Under the pieces are notes generated by a model. The model did not search any database and was not told the DNA's origin. It was given only the letters and a program-made list of their open reading frames with translations. The translations under genes were made by a program, and so were the position numbers. A stretch of DNA of 26,337 bases from Oscillospiraceae bacterium (lineage in GTDB: Bacteria; Bacillota_A; Clostridia; Oscillospirales; CAG-272): assembly GCA_015063335.1 (NCBI GenBank), contig SVUH01000021.1, positions 1-26,337 on the forward strand. Direction: 5' to 3'. Below are positions 1 through 7,924 of this stretch, piece after piece (the first letter of the stretch is position 1; each line of letters opens with the position of its first letter).

Positions 1-455
1 GCGGGATTTTCAAACTGCTGAGGAACGAACACGTTAGGGTTTTCTCTTTGCATACGCAAAGCCGTTTGCATACATTCCTCAATGCACGCGCCTATATTTC
101 CCGAGTCGTGAATAAGTATGACCTCAGCACCGTAATGCTCAACGAGCTTCTTTCTTTCCTCGCTTACAGAGTCGGGCATGATTATTACCGTCTTATATCC
201 TCTGACAGCGCCAACCAACGCAAGACCTATTCCCTGATTTCCGCTCGTAGGCTCAACTACTATCGTGTCGGAATTTATAAGTCCGCGACTCTCGGCATCA
301 AGTATCATGTTATACGCAGTTCTCGTTTTTATTGAGCCGCCAACGTTCAGTCCCTCAAATTTTACGAGGACCTCTGCGCTGTCTTCATCGCACATGTGGG
401 AAAGTCTTATAATAGGCGTATTCCCCAACGCATCAAGTATTGAATTACAAATCAT
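1..455 (-). CDS. cysK: Cysteine synthase-like PLP-dependent enzyme (3' part outside the window)
   Basis: Only the first ~151 residues are inside the window; the gene runs off the left edge. Seen: the N-terminal LGNTPIIRL motif at about residues 10-18, the PLP-lysine motif GGSIKTR (Lys43), the phosphate-binding TSGNQGIGLA loop near residues 70-79, and the MPDSVSEERKKL segment typical of the fold-type II family. Known for the family: beta-replacement of O-acetylserine by sulfide to give cysteine. The start is the ATG at 455, with GAGGT nine bases upstream. A -10/-35 pair lies at 494-522. Cysteine synthase is the best call. A cystathionine beta-synthase-like or other beta-replacing member cannot be excluded, because the C-terminal half is missing and the loop reads NQG rather than the usual NTG. 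Confidence 0.8.
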   Translation of the reverse strand, partial: MICNSILDALGNTPIIRLSHMCDEDSAEVLVKFEGLNVGGSIKTRTAYNMILDAESRGLINSDTIVVEPTSGNQGIGLALVGAVRGYKTVIIMPDSVSEERKKLVEHYGAEVILIHDSGNIGACIEECMQTALRMQRENPNVFVPQQFENP

Positions 456-493
456 TCCGTATACCTCAAATATGTCTTAAACTATTCCCTACC

Positions 494-522
494 ATTATAT
501 CATTATTTTTCATATTTTTCAA
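494..522 (-). promoter_or_regulatory. Sigma-A type promoter for the cysK-like gene
   Basis: On the minus strand TTGAAA (522-517), a 17-nt spacer and TATAAT (499-494) precede the gene, leaving a leader of about 30 nt. Back-to-back with the uxaC promoter. Confidence 0.7.
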
Positions 523-583
523 TACGTTATCAAGTTTTTAAGTAATTATTTTTGCATATATATTATCAAATTTATTAAACCCC

Positions 584-612
584 TTGAAAAATATACTTCT
601 TTGATGTATAAT
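584..612 (+). promoter_or_regulatory. Sigma-A type promoter for uxaC
   Basis: TTGAAA (584-589), 17-nt spacer, TATAAT (607-612), then a ~25-nt leader with GAGGT ahead of the uxaC ATG. The rest of 456-644 is AT-rich, and I see no operator repeat in it. Confidence 0.7.
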
Positions 613-644
613 ATACCTGTAAATTCTTTTTTTGAGGTACTTTT

Positions 645-2006
645 ATGAAAAACATCGTCAACGATAACTTTATGTTAAAGACCGATGCGGCTAAAAAGCT
701 TTACGGATATGTAAAGGATCTGCCGATAATCGACTACCACTGTCACCTTTCTCCTATGCAGATAGCGCAGAATTATCAGTTCCGCAACGCTACCGATCTC
801 TTTCTCGGAGGCGACCACTACAAATGGCGTCAGCTTCGTACAAACGGAATTGACGAGGAATATATAACCGGCGGCGCTGACGACTACGAAAAGTTCAAGA
901 TGTTTGCAAAAACGATGCCCCGCCTTATCGGCAACCCCATCTACCACTGGACGCATCTCGAGCTTAAGAGATATTTTGATATCGACGTCGCTCTTGACGA
1001 GAGCACCTGCGAGGAGATCTGGAATATCTGTAACGAAAAGCTTGCTCGCGAGGACTACAGAGCGCAGGAGCTTATAAAGAGATCGAACGTTGAAGCGCTC
1101 TGCACGACCGACGATCCCGCAGACACGCTTGAATATCACAAGCAACTGAAGGATTTTGAGGTAAAGGTTCTTCCCACGTTCCGTCCCGACAAGGCGATCG
1201 AGATCGGCAAGGACACCTTTATTCCTTATATCAACAATATCGGTGTTAAGAGCTACGACGAGCTTATCGCTTGGATAAAAAGCAGAATTGAATTCTTTAA
1301 CAGCTACGGTTGCCGTCTTTCCGACCACTCGCTCGAATATATTCCCTATGCAGAGGGAGACGCCGCTAAGGTGTTTGAGCTTCGCTTGGCGGGAGAGTCT
1401 CTTACACAAGAGCAGATCGAGATATTCAAGACTGCAATGCTTAGCGTTTGCGCTAAGGAATACGCTCGTCTTGACTGGGCAATGCAGCTTCACATCGGTG
1501 CGCTTCGTAACAACAACACTCCTATGTTCAAAAAGCTAGGTCCGGATATTGGATTTGACTCCATAAACGACTTGTGTATTGCAGAAAAGCTTTCCGCATT
1601 CCTGGGCAGCCTTGAAACCAACGGTTATCTTCCCAAAACCATTCTTTACACCCTTAATCCCAAGGACAACTACGTATTGGGTTCAATGATAGGAAACTTC
1701 CAGAAAGGCCCGACGGTAGGTAAAATGCAATTCGGAAGCGGTTGGTGGTTCAACGACCAGCGCGACGGAATGGTTGAGCAGATGAAGACGCTTGCAAATC
1801 TCGGCACGCTTTCCTGCTTTATCGGAATGCTGACGGACAGCAGAAGCTTCGTTTCCTACCCCCGTCACGAATATTTCAGACGTATTCTCTGCGACCTGAT
1901 TGGTACTTGGGTGACTGACGGAGAGTACCCCGAGGATTATGATACTCTTAAGGAGATCGTTACGGGTATCTGCTATACCAACGCAAAGAATTACTTTAAA
2001 TTCTAA
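645..2006 (+). CDS. uxaC: Glucuronate (uronate) isomerase
   Basis: Cytoplasmic isomerase converting D-glucuronate to D-fructuronate and D-galacturonate to D-tagaturonate, the entry step of hexuronate catabolism. The 453-residue product matches the usual ~465-residue family length. Seen: the amidohydrolase-fold HCH motif at residues 32-34 in PIIDYHCHLSP, the LGGDHYKWRQLR segment, CTTDDP near residue 152, and the C-terminal GMLTDSRSF and YPRHEYFRR blocks typical of UxaC. The start ATG has GAGGT seven bases upstream and follows a consensus promoter. A strong hairpin terminator follows at 2056-2103, so the gene looks monocistronic. No uxaB/uxuA, aldolase, kinase or uronate transporter lies nearby, so the rest of the pathway must be encoded elsewhere. 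Identity is secure; regulation is not visible. Confidence 0.96.
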   Translation: MKNIVNDNFMLKTDAAKKLYGYVKDLPIIDYHCHLSPMQIAQNYQFRNATDLFLGGDHYKWRQLRTNGIDEEYITGGADDYEKFKMFAKTMPRLIGNPIYHWTHLELKRYFDIDVALDESTCEEIWNICNEKLAREDYRAQELIKRSNVEALCTTDDPADTLEYHKQLKDFEVKVLPTFRPDKAIEIGKDTFIPYINNIGVKSYDELIAWIKSRIEFFNSYGCRLSDHSLEYIPYAEGDAAKVFELRLAGESLTQEQIEIFKTAMLSVCAKEYARLDWAMQLHIGALRNNNTPMFKKLGPDIGFDSINDLCIAEKLSAFLGSLETNGYLPKTILYTLNPKDNYVLGSMIGNFQKGPTVGKMQFGSGWWFNDQRDGMVEQMKTLANLGTLSCFIGMLTDSRSFVSYPRHEYFRRILCDLIGTWVTDGEYPEDYDTLKEIVTGICYTNAKNYFKF

Positions 2007-2055
2007 CATGGGGCTGCTTCCTTCAGCGCAGAACAAAAACACAAGAATATAAAAC

Positions 2056-2103
2056 AAAAAAGCCGCTTTTGCTATCAAAAAACGATAGTGAAAGCGGTTT
2101 TTT
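2056..2103 (+). terminator. Terminator of uxaC
   Basis: A run of A and GCCGCTTT-type left arm pairs with GATAGTGAAAGCGG and a T run (2081-2103), with a short A-rich loop. The A/T runs on both sides could let it act in both directions, also stopping galM transcripts. Confidence 0.8.
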
Positions 2104-2162
2104 GTGTAGAAATTTTCGAGATAGATCTCTCAAATTTCATTTTTTATTGTATTTGTGTTTTT

Positions 2163-2245
2163 TAGCCGCGCTTTGGCCCTCTGGCGTACGCCTGTACGCC
2201 TACGAGTCCCAAATCACGACTTCTGCATCAGAATCAAGCAGCCCC
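2163..2245. other. GC-rich structured intergenic island between uxaC and galM
   Basis: About 80 bases that are clearly more GC-rich than the AT-rich DNA on the left. They carry a perfect 7-bp hairpin, GGCGTAC with GTACGCC around a 4-base loop (about 2183-2200). The island sits between the uxaC terminator and the galM stop codon. Neither strand gives a convincing gene. It could be a dispersed intergenic repeat or an RNA 3' element of the gal operon; one copy in one window cannot decide. Confidence 0.35.
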
Positions 2246-2246
2246 T

Positions 2247-3308
2247 TTATTTTTTCGAAAAACGGTATTCAGTTGTGAAATCGTATTTTTCACCCGGGCG
2301 AAGCACACAATCGGTGAAATTACTCTGATTTATAGAATCGGGCATGTGCTGTGTTTCAAGGCAGACAAAGGTCTGAATGCTTTGCGGATAACCTCCCTTG
2401 AAGGGATATTTCTCGTTAGCCAAAAAATTACCCGTATAGAGCTGCACACAGGGCTGGTTAGTATACAAGGACATAACTCTGCCGCTCTTTTCGTCGTAAA
2501 GCTCGCCTCGCTTTACAGGCTCTGCAGTTTTGCCACCTATAAAATTCAAGCAATGATCGTATCCACCGCCAAGCTTAATATCAAAGTTGTCGGAATTTAT
2601 ATCCTCTCCTATCCTCTTGGGGGTACGGAAATCAAAGGGAGTACCAAAAACACTTCTTAACTCACCCGTAGGAATAAGACGCTCATCGGTAGGCAAATAT
2701 GTATCCGCGTCAAGCGTAAGCATATGCGAATGAATACTGCCCGAATTGTAACCGCCAAGGTTAAAATAGGTGTGGTTAGTGAGGTTTATGGGCGTTGCCT
2801 TGTCCGTAGTTGCCTCGTAGTGTATAGAAAGCCCGTTTTCTCTCGTCAGCTTATAAGTAACCGTCACGTCAAGATTTCCGGGATAGCCCTCGTCGCCGTC
2901 AGGCGAAACAATATGGAGCCCTATCACCGGCTCGTCGCCGTCGATAGCCTCTGCATCCCATATCTTTTTGTCAAAACCAAACTCACCGCCGTGAAGATGG
3001 TTCTCACCGTTATTGATAAACAACGTATAGTCTACACCCTCAAGAGTAAACTTTCCCTTATTGATCCTATTTCCGAATCTTCCTATCAAAGCGCCCTGGT
3101 ATCCATCGCCGTAAACGTACGAATCAAGGCTATCGTATCCGCCGACAACGTCCGCAAAGCTTCCGTTTTTATCCGCAACATTAAGCTCGACGATCGTACC
3201 GCCGTAATTCAATATTTTTGCTGACATTCCGTTTACGTTTTTCAAGGTAAACGCATATACCTCTCTACCGTCAGCAAGCGTTCCAAACAGATTTTTCTCA
3301 ATGCTCAT
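2247..3308 (-). CDS. galM: Aldose 1-epimerase (galactose mutarotase)
   Basis: Interconverts alpha- and beta-anomers of aldoses such as galactose and glucose in the cytoplasm. The 353-residue length is normal for GalM. Seen: substrate-binding GRFGNRI near residues 76-82, NGENHLHGG with His104/His106, the catalytic histidine in TNHTYFNLGG (His179), GYDHC (Asp251-His252), and the catalytic base glutamate in VCLETQHMPDS (Glu318). All expected catalytic positions are present. The start has GGAG eight bases upstream. It is the last gene of a three-gene operon: only 3 bases separate it from galE, whose last codons hold its ribosome binding site. Confident assignment; natural sugar preference is not visible. 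Confidence 0.95.
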   Translation of the reverse strand: MSIEKNLFGTLADGREVYAFTLKNVNGMSAKILNYGGTIVELNVADKNGSFADVVGGYDSLDSYVYGDGYQGALIGRFGNRINKGKFTLEGVDYTLFINNGENHLHGGEFGFDKKIWDAEAIDGDEPVIGLHIVSPDGDEGYPGNLDVTVTYKLTRENGLSIHYEATTDKATPINLTNHTYFNLGGYNSGSIHSHMLTLDADTYLPTDERLIPTGELRSVFGTPFDFRTPKRIGEDINSDNFDIKLGGGYDHCLNFIGGKTAEPVKRGELYDEKSGRVMSLYTNQPCVQLYTGNFLANEKYPFKGGYPQSIQTFVCLETQHMPDSINQSNFTDCVLRPGEKYDFTTEYRFSKK

Positions 3309-3311
3309 ATT

Positions 3312-4325
3312 TTATTCTCCATATCCGTTGGGATTTTTTAGCTGCCAATTAAATGAGTCGCGGCACATATCCTCGATATTGTTCTCCGCTCTCCAGCCAA
3401 GCACCTCATACGCCTTGGTGGGGTTAGCGTAGCATTCGTCAATATCTCCGGGGCGGCGGTCAACTATCTTATAATTGATCTTTATTCCCGTTGCCTTTTC
3501 GTAAGCGTTTATTATGTCAAGCACGGAATATCCGACACCCGTTCCTACGTTAAAGTATTCAATTCCCGTGATCGTCTCAGCGCGCTCAATAGCTTTAAGG
3601 TGCGCCTTTGCCAGGTCAACTACGTGAATATAGTCACGAACTCCCGTTCCGTCGGGGGTGTTATAGTCATTACCGAAAACAGAAAGACACTCGCGCTTTC
3701 CCGAAGCCACTTGCGTGATATAGGGCAAAAGGTTATTCGGTATTCCCTGCGGATCCTCTCCGATAAGTCCGCTCTTGTGCGCACCGATGGGATTGAAGTA
3801 ACGAAGAACAGATACGCTCCATTCGTTGTCAGCCGCATGAAGATCTTTAAGAATTCTTTCTATCATAAGCTTGGTCTCGCCGTATGGATTAGTCGTAAAC
3901 AGAGGGAAATCCTCGGTTATCGGAACGTATGCGGGCTTGCCGTAAACGGTTGCTGAGGAGCTGAACACTATGCGCTTTGCGCCGTGCTTCTGCATAATGT
4001 TGCAAAGATTAAGCGTTCCCGTTATATTGTTATGATAATAGAACAAGGGCTTTGCGCAGGATTCACCGACCGCTTTAAGTCCTGCAAAATGAATACAGCT
4101 GTCAATATCGTTTTCGCAGAACACCTTGTCAAGTGCATCGTAATCAAGCAGATCGACCTTATAGAATTTAAAATCCTTGCCCGTAATTTTTTTAACTCTT
4201 TCAAGTGCCTCGGGCTTACTGTTATAGAAATTATCTACGACGACAAGCTCTCTACCTGCCCCGAGGAGTTCGACCATAGTGTGTGAACCGATATATCCCG
4301 CACCGCCGGTAATAAGTATTGCCAT
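3312..4325 (-). CDS. galE: UDP-glucose 4-epimerase
   Basis: NAD-dependent interconversion of UDP-galactose and UDP-glucose (some homologues also act on the N-acetyl forms). Seen: the Rossmann motif [10 protein letters not shown] at residues 7-16 and the SDR catalytic set with SSSATVYG (Ser124 region) and PYGETK (Tyr148, Lys152). Also present are RYFNPIGAH and the C-terminal [11 protein letters not shown] block. The 337-residue length is standard. It starts 2 bases after the stop of the upstream nucleotidyltransferase, and its GGAG site lies in that gene's last codons, so the two are co-transcribed and probably translationally coupled. The gene supplies or recycles UDP-galactose, consistent with the neighbouring nucleotidyltransferase and mutarotase. 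Confidence 0.97.
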   Translation of the reverse strand: MAILITGGAGYIGSHTMVELLGAGRELVVVDNFYNSKPEALERVKKITGKDFKFYKVDLLDYDALDKVFCENDIDSCIHFAGLKAVGESCAKPLFYYHNNITGTLNLCNIMQKHGAKRIVFSSSATVYGKPAYVPITEDFPLFTTNPYGETKLMIERILKDLHAADNEWSVSVLRYFNPIGAHKSGLIGEDPQGIPNNLLPYITQVASGKRECLSVFGNDYNTPDGTGVRDYIHVVDLAKAHLKAIERAETITGIEYFNVGTGVGYSVLDIINAYEKATGIKINYKIVDRRPGDIDECYANPTKAYEVLGWRAENNIEDMCRDSFNWQLKNPNGYGE

Positions 4326-4327
4326 TT

Positions 4328-5224
4328 TTAGTTCTCCGTTTCGTTTAGCTTTTGAGGATACGTTCCGCGAGCCTTTAATGCTGCGAGGCTGTTATATACG
4401 TATTGCTTATCCTCTTTATAAGTAACTCCGTACCATGAGTCCTCCGAAGAATATACCCTCACGGAGCATTCTCCCTTGTCCATTATCTCCTTAACTGCGA
4501 AAGGAAGATAATATTCGCGCTTTATGTCGCCGTTGTTCTCAGACAAGAACTTCTCAAACCCGAGACTTACCTTATCGAAAATATCGGGAGTAAAGCCCCA
4601 GCAGTTCATTGAAACGACCGCATCACGGGCAACCTCGATCTTATTTTCTCCTTCTTCGAAGAACGCTCTGTCGCCGTCACGGCATATCTTCGTTCTTTCA
4701 ACGACGTCAACAAGATATCCGTCCTCGACCTCGCACACGCCTCTTGATACCGTTCCGTTCTCGGTAAGCGTGTTTTCAAGTATGTATCCGACCATGCAAT
4801 ACTGCGTGCTATCAGCATTATTCAAATGCGCAGCCAAAGAGCTGTACGCGCTTCTGCCGTAAAAGTCGTCCGCATTGATGACCGCAAACGGCTCCTTTAC
4901 TATATGGCGCGCCGCGAGCATAGCCTGAGCCGTTCCCCAAGGCTTAACTCTCCCCTCGGGAACAGAGTAGCCGCAAGGCAGATCGTCAAGCTTCTGGAAA
5001 GCATATTCAACCTTGATCTTGTCCTCAAATCGTTTTCCGACCGTTTCTCTGAACAGCCCGAGATTTTCTTCCTTTATAACAAAAACGATCTTGTCAAAGC
5101 CGCTTACCATTGCGTCGTAAACAGAAAAATCCAATATAAATTCTCCGTTGTCGGTTATCGGATCGAGCTGCTTTAATCCGCCGTAGCGAGAGCCCATACC
5201 CGCAGCAAGTATTAAAAGAGTCAT
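4328..5224 (-). CDS. NDP-sugar nucleotidyltransferase (hexose-1-phosphate uridylyl- or related transferase)
   Basis: The 298-residue protein opens with the nucleotidyltransferase signature [15 protein letters not shown] (residues 6-20) and has KPWGTAQA (94-101) and the metal-binding INADDFYG (116-123). It therefore has the GT-A-like fold that joins a sugar 1-phosphate to an NTP. It is not a typical GalU (the opening motif differs), nor GlgC or RfbA. It is the first gene of the operon with galE and galM. Inference: it makes a UDP-hexose feeding GalE, as UTP-dependent transferases do in galT-independent galactose routes. Nucleotide and sugar specificity are not readable. The start has AGGAG seven bases upstream and a promoter at 5257-5285. 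Confidence 0.85.
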   Translation of the reverse strand: MTLLILAAGMGSRYGGLKQLDPITDNGEFILDFSVYDAMVSGFDKIVFVIKEENLGLFRETVGKRFEDKIKVEYAFQKLDDLPCGYSVPEGRVKPWGTAQAMLAARHIVKEPFAVINADDFYGRSAYSSLAAHLNNADSTQYCMVGYILENTLTENGTVSRGVCEVEDGYLVDVVERTKICRDGDRAFFEEGENKIEVARDAVVSMNCWGFTPDIFDKVSLGFEKFLSENNGDIKREYYLPFAVKEIMDKGECSVRVYSSEDSWYGVTYKEDKQYVYNSLAALKARGTYPQKLNETEN

Positions 5225-5256
5225 ATTCTTTCTCCTTTTTGTTATCTATCCTATTC

Positions 5257-5285
5257 ATTATACTACCTTTCTTTCTTTAATTGAA
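5257..5285 (-). promoter_or_regulatory. Promoter of the nucleotidyltransferase-galE-galM operon
   Basis: On the minus strand TTCAAT (5285-5280), 17-nt spacer, TATAAT (5262-5257). The -35 box is weak, which may imply activator dependence; no activator site is recognised. The diverging crp-like promoter starts 53 bases away. Confidence 0.55.
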
Positions 5286-5337
5286 TACCTCGAATGCATA
5301 TTTAACACTTTATTTACATATAATCAAGCCTTGTCTA

Positions 5338-5366
5338 TTGACTTTTGATGTCATTTGATATATAAT
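5338..5366 (+). promoter_or_regulatory. Promoter of the Crp/Fnr-ABC transporter operon
   Basis: TTGACT (5338-5343), 17-nt spacer, TATAAT (5361-5366). Transcription should start near 5373, at the left edge of a perfect palindrome. Confidence 0.75.
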
Positions 5367-5371
5367 ATAAT

Positions 5372-5387
5372 TGTCTCATTTGAGACA
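5372..5387. promoter_or_regulatory. Perfect 16-bp palindrome at the expected transcription start (operator candidate)
   Basis: TGTCTCA, two T, TGAGACA: a perfect 7+2+7 dyad five bases downstream of the -10 box. A dimeric regulator bound here would block initiation. Its 2-base centre makes it a poor RNA hairpin, so a DNA-binding site is more likely. It lies just ahead of a Crp/Fnr-family gene, whose proteins bind ~16-22-bp dyads, so autoregulation is the simplest reading. Confidence 0.55.
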
Positions 5388-5404
5388 GTTTAGAGAGGTG
5401 TGAT

Positions 5405-6076
5405 ATGCTTCAAAAAAATATTCGAGAATATCTCTGTAAAAATTCAATATTAAGGCACGCTCATCCTGAAAATTTAGACGCTTATCTGACTGACAAAACC
5501 GTTTCCTTAAAGAAATACACAGCGGGTGAGATCATTATTTCTCCCGAATGCAAGGAAAAATACGTCTGCATAATAATGACAGGAAGCGCGATAGTCGCAA
5601 CCTCGACGTCTCCAGACAATACGTTGCTAAAAATAATAAATGAAAACGACGTGTTCGGTATAGCAAATCTTTATTCTGACAACGAGAGCTTTCCAAGCGT
5701 TATTACAGCAAAAGGAGATACGACCGCTATTCTTATTGACGGTGGCTCATTTAAAGCGCTTATCGAGAACGACAAGGAGATGCTTATTTCTTATCTTAGT
5801 CTTTTAAGCAATAAGATCGTATATCTAAACAAAAAAATATCAACGCTTACCGCAAAAAGCACAGAAAAAAAGCTTTGTGTTTTTCTCGCCGAAAACGAGC
5901 GCGACGGTGTTTTCGATCAAACCGTTTCCATGTCTTCTCTTTCTGAGATGTTAAATATCGGCAGAGCCTCACTTTACAGAGCGCTCGATGCGCTTTCTTA
6001 TCACGGCTTAATTATAAGAGACGGCAAAAAAATATTAATTCCCGATAAATATGCTCTTTTGCAATATAGCAAATGA
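5405..6076 (+). CDS. Crp/Fnr-family transcriptional regulator
   Basis: The 223-residue product has the two-domain Crp/Fnr layout. Residues ~15-125 form a cyclic-nucleotide-binding-like beta-barrel, with GEIIISPE and the late IMTGSAIVATS strand pair. A dimerisation helix follows (about 120-150), then a C-terminal winged helix (about 170-215) with SMSSLSEMLNIGRASLYRAL as the helix-turn-helix. No cysteine cluster for an Fnr-type Fe-S centre is seen (only scattered Cys), and the RxS cAMP pocket motif is absent, so the effector is unknown. GAGGTG precedes the ATG. The next gene begins 39 bases downstream with no terminator between, so the protein probably controls the ABC importer it is co-transcribed with and, through the palindrome at 5372-5387, itself. 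Confidence 0.9.
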   Translation: MLQKNIREYLCKNSILRHAHPENLDAYLTDKTVSLKKYTAGEIIISPECKEKYVCIIMTGSAIVATSTSPDNTLLKIINENDVFGIANLYSDNESFPSVITAKGDTTAILIDGGSFKALIENDKEMLISYLSLLSNKIVYLNKKISTLTAKSTEKKLCVFLAENERDGVFDQTVSMSSLSEMLNIGRASLYRALDALSYHGLIIRDGKKILIPDKYALLQYSK

Positions 6077-6115
6077 GATTTTTATAATAAACAATTTTGA
6101 AAGGATAAAAAAACT

Positions 6116-7096
6116 ATGAAAAAAAATCTTATTCGTATTATCGTTCTGACACTTACGCTCGCTCTCCTTCTTCCCTTTGCGTCCTGCGCCAAGGCAGACA
6201 AGGAGCTTGAGATCAAGGTATACGCGCTCAACGGCACTACAGCTCTCGGTATGGCACAGATGATCGACTCCGCAAATAACGGTACCGACGATATGAACTA
6301 TAACATCACCCTCTATCCCTCGGCTGATGCGATAACCGCCGCTATTACCAAGGGTGAGTGTGCGATAGCCGCACTTCCCACTAACGTTGCGGTCAAGCTC
6401 TTCAACAAATCCGAGGGCAAGCTTCAGCTGCTTGCGCTCAACACGCTCGGTGTTCTTTATCTCTTGCAGAACGGCGAAAATATAACCTCTCTCTCCGAGC
6501 TTGAGGGAAAGACGGTTTACGTTCCCGGTGCGGGCGCTAACCCCGAATATATCACCGCGGCTCTTTTGAGCGCCGCAGGCGTTAAGAACGTAACAATCGA
6601 CGCTACCACTTACAACAGCCCCGACGCGCTTCAAACTGCTGTAATCGCAGGAAAAGCCTCGCTTGCAGTTCTTCCCGAGCCTAAGGTAAGCGTAACAACG
6701 AGCGGCAACCAGAGCGTAACCGTTGCCCTCAACCTTACCGACGAGTGGGAAAAGATCAACGGTGAAAACACACTCGTGCAGGGCTGTCTCGTTGTAAACA
6801 CTGCCTTTGCCGAGGAGCATCCCGCCGAGATCAAGAAGTTCCTCGAGGACTACAAGTCATCAGTTGAGTTTATCAGTGCAGGCTCTGACGAGGCTATCGA
6901 TATGATAGTAAACGCGGGTATTCTCCCCAAGGCCGCTGTTGCCAAGAAGGCTCTTCCCGGCTGCAACATCTGCTATATTGCGGGCGAGGACATGAAGCCC
7001 GTTATGAACACCTTCTGCGAAAAGATTTTCGCATACGACAAGACCTCAATCGGCGGTGCTATGCCCACTGATGCGTTCTATTACGTTGCTAAATAA
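6116..7096 (+). CDS. ABC transporter substrate-binding lipoprotein (NMT1/SsuA/TauA-like)
   Basis: The 326-residue protein has a lipoprotein signal peptide: positive MKKNLIR, a hydrophobic stretch, then a lipobox ending at Cys24 (PFASC). It should be anchored to the outer face of the membrane. The mature part has the periplasmic-binding-protein type II pattern of the nitrate/sulfonate/taurine/thiamine-precursor group: IAALPTNVAVKL, then LEGKTVYVPGAGANPEY, and AVLPEPKVS. It is followed by a permease and an ATPase, making a complete importer. The substrate cannot be read from sequence; sulfonate, nitrate or pyrimidine labels in this family are often unreliable. It is the second gene of the Crp/Fnr operon, with GAAAGGA as ribosome binding site. 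Confidence 0.88.
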   Translation: MKKNLIRIIVLTLTLALLLPFASCAKADKELEIKVYALNGTTALGMAQMIDSANNGTDDMNYNITLYPSADAITAAITKGECAIAALPTNVAVKLFNKSEGKLQLLALNTLGVLYLLQNGENITSLSELEGKTVYVPGAGANPEYITAALLSAAGVKNVTIDATTYNSPDALQTAVIAGKASLAVLPEPKVSVTTSGNQSVTVALNLTDEWEKINGENTLVQGCLVVNTAFAEEHPAEIKKFLEDYKSSVEFISAGSDEAIDMIVNAGILPKAAVAKKALPGCNICYIAGEDMKPVMNTFCEKIFAYDKTSIGGAMPTDAFYYVAK

Positions 7097-7138
7097 TCAA
7101 ATTTTTAGATAAAATTATATGAAAGGAGATCAACGACC

Positions 7139-7924
7139 GTGAAAAGAATAGCACTTAAAGTATTAAAAATCATTGGCGTGACCGCTTTCTGGGTTGCCGT
7201 ATGGGCGTTGGTCTCCTTTGCGGTCAACAGTGAATTCCTTTTCCCCTCCCCCATATCCGTAATCAAGGCTCTCGCGTCTCTTATCGTAACGGCAGATTTC
7301 TGGATATCAACGGCGCTCTCACTTTTGCGCGTTTTTATAGGAATACTCATTTCAATTATCATTGGCACGCTGCTTGCGGTATTGACCGTGAACGTGCGCG
7401 TGCTTGACACGCTTCTCTCTCCTCTGCTCGGTGTTATCAAGGCAACTCCGATAGCTTCGTTTATAATACTTGCATGGCTGTGGATAAGCAGTGGAACACT
7501 CCCCATTTTTATAACCTCGCTTATTGTTATTCCCATAGTCTGGTCAAATGTTTCCGAGGGAATACGCTCTGTCGACAAAACACTTATCGAGGTAGCAAGC
7601 GTATACAAATTTTCTCTCTCACAAAAGCTTTTTAAGCTTTATATTCCGTCCGTTGCGCCGTTTTTTATGGCAGCATGCAAGTCTTCGCTAGGTCTCGCTT
7701 GGAAGGCGGGAATTTCCGCCGAGGTGCTCACAACTCCTCAAAAGGCTATCGGTACGGAGCTGTATTTATCAAAAACATATTTGGAGCTTCCAAACCTCTT
7801 TGCATGGACGCTGGTAGTTATCATTTTGAGTATGGTTTTTGAAAAGCTGTTTATTTTAGGAATTGAAAAAGCGGGAAAACGTCTGAAAATTCTTCCGGGA
7901 GGTGACAAGAATGATAAGGCTTGA
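7139..7924 (+). CDS. ABC transporter permease (SsuC/TauC-like)
   Basis: The 261-residue protein is highly hydrophobic with about six membrane segments, from residue 8 (VLKIIGVTAFWVAVWALVSF) to the C-terminus. The cytoplasmic coupling loop that contacts the ATPase appears as EVASVYKFSLSQKL...YIPSVAPF, at the position of the EAA motif; the usual glycine in that motif is not obvious. KATPIASFI and GLAWKAGISAEVL match the BPD_transp_1 family of nitrate/sulfonate importers. The start is a GTG with AAGGAG ten bases upstream. Its end overlaps the ATPase gene by 14 bases, indicating translational coupling. Confidence 0.9.
   Translation: MKRIALKVLKIIGVTAFWVAVWALVSFAVNSEFLFPSPISVIKALASLIVTADFWISTALSLLRVFIGILISIIIGTLLAVLTVNVRVLDTLLSPLLGVIKATPIASFIILAWLWISSGTLPIFITSLIVIPIVWSNVSEGIRSVDKTLIEVASVYKFSLSQKLFKLYIPSVAPFFMAACKSSLGLAWKAGISAEVLTTPQKAIGTELYLSKTYLELPNLFAWTLVVIILSMVFEKLFILGIEKAGKRLKILPGGDKNDKA

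Noticed and set aside
675..1493. 272-residue open frame opposite uxaC
   Set aside because: Lies wholly inside the well-supported uxaC gene, has no recognisable motif, and arises from the codon bias of the real gene.
2069..2278. 69-residue plus-strand frame over the uxaC terminator and GC-rich island
   Set aside because: Starts inside the terminator hairpin and ends within galM antisense, with no ribosome binding site; treated as a non-coding island.
6035..6820. 261-residue open frame opposite the substrate-binding lipoprotein
   Set aside because: Covers the signal-peptide region and operon gap of a clear gene set; no motif of its own.
7902..7910. GTG at 7902 as the ATPase start
   Set aside because: It lies inside the GGGAGGTGA ribosome binding site that serves the ATG at 7911.
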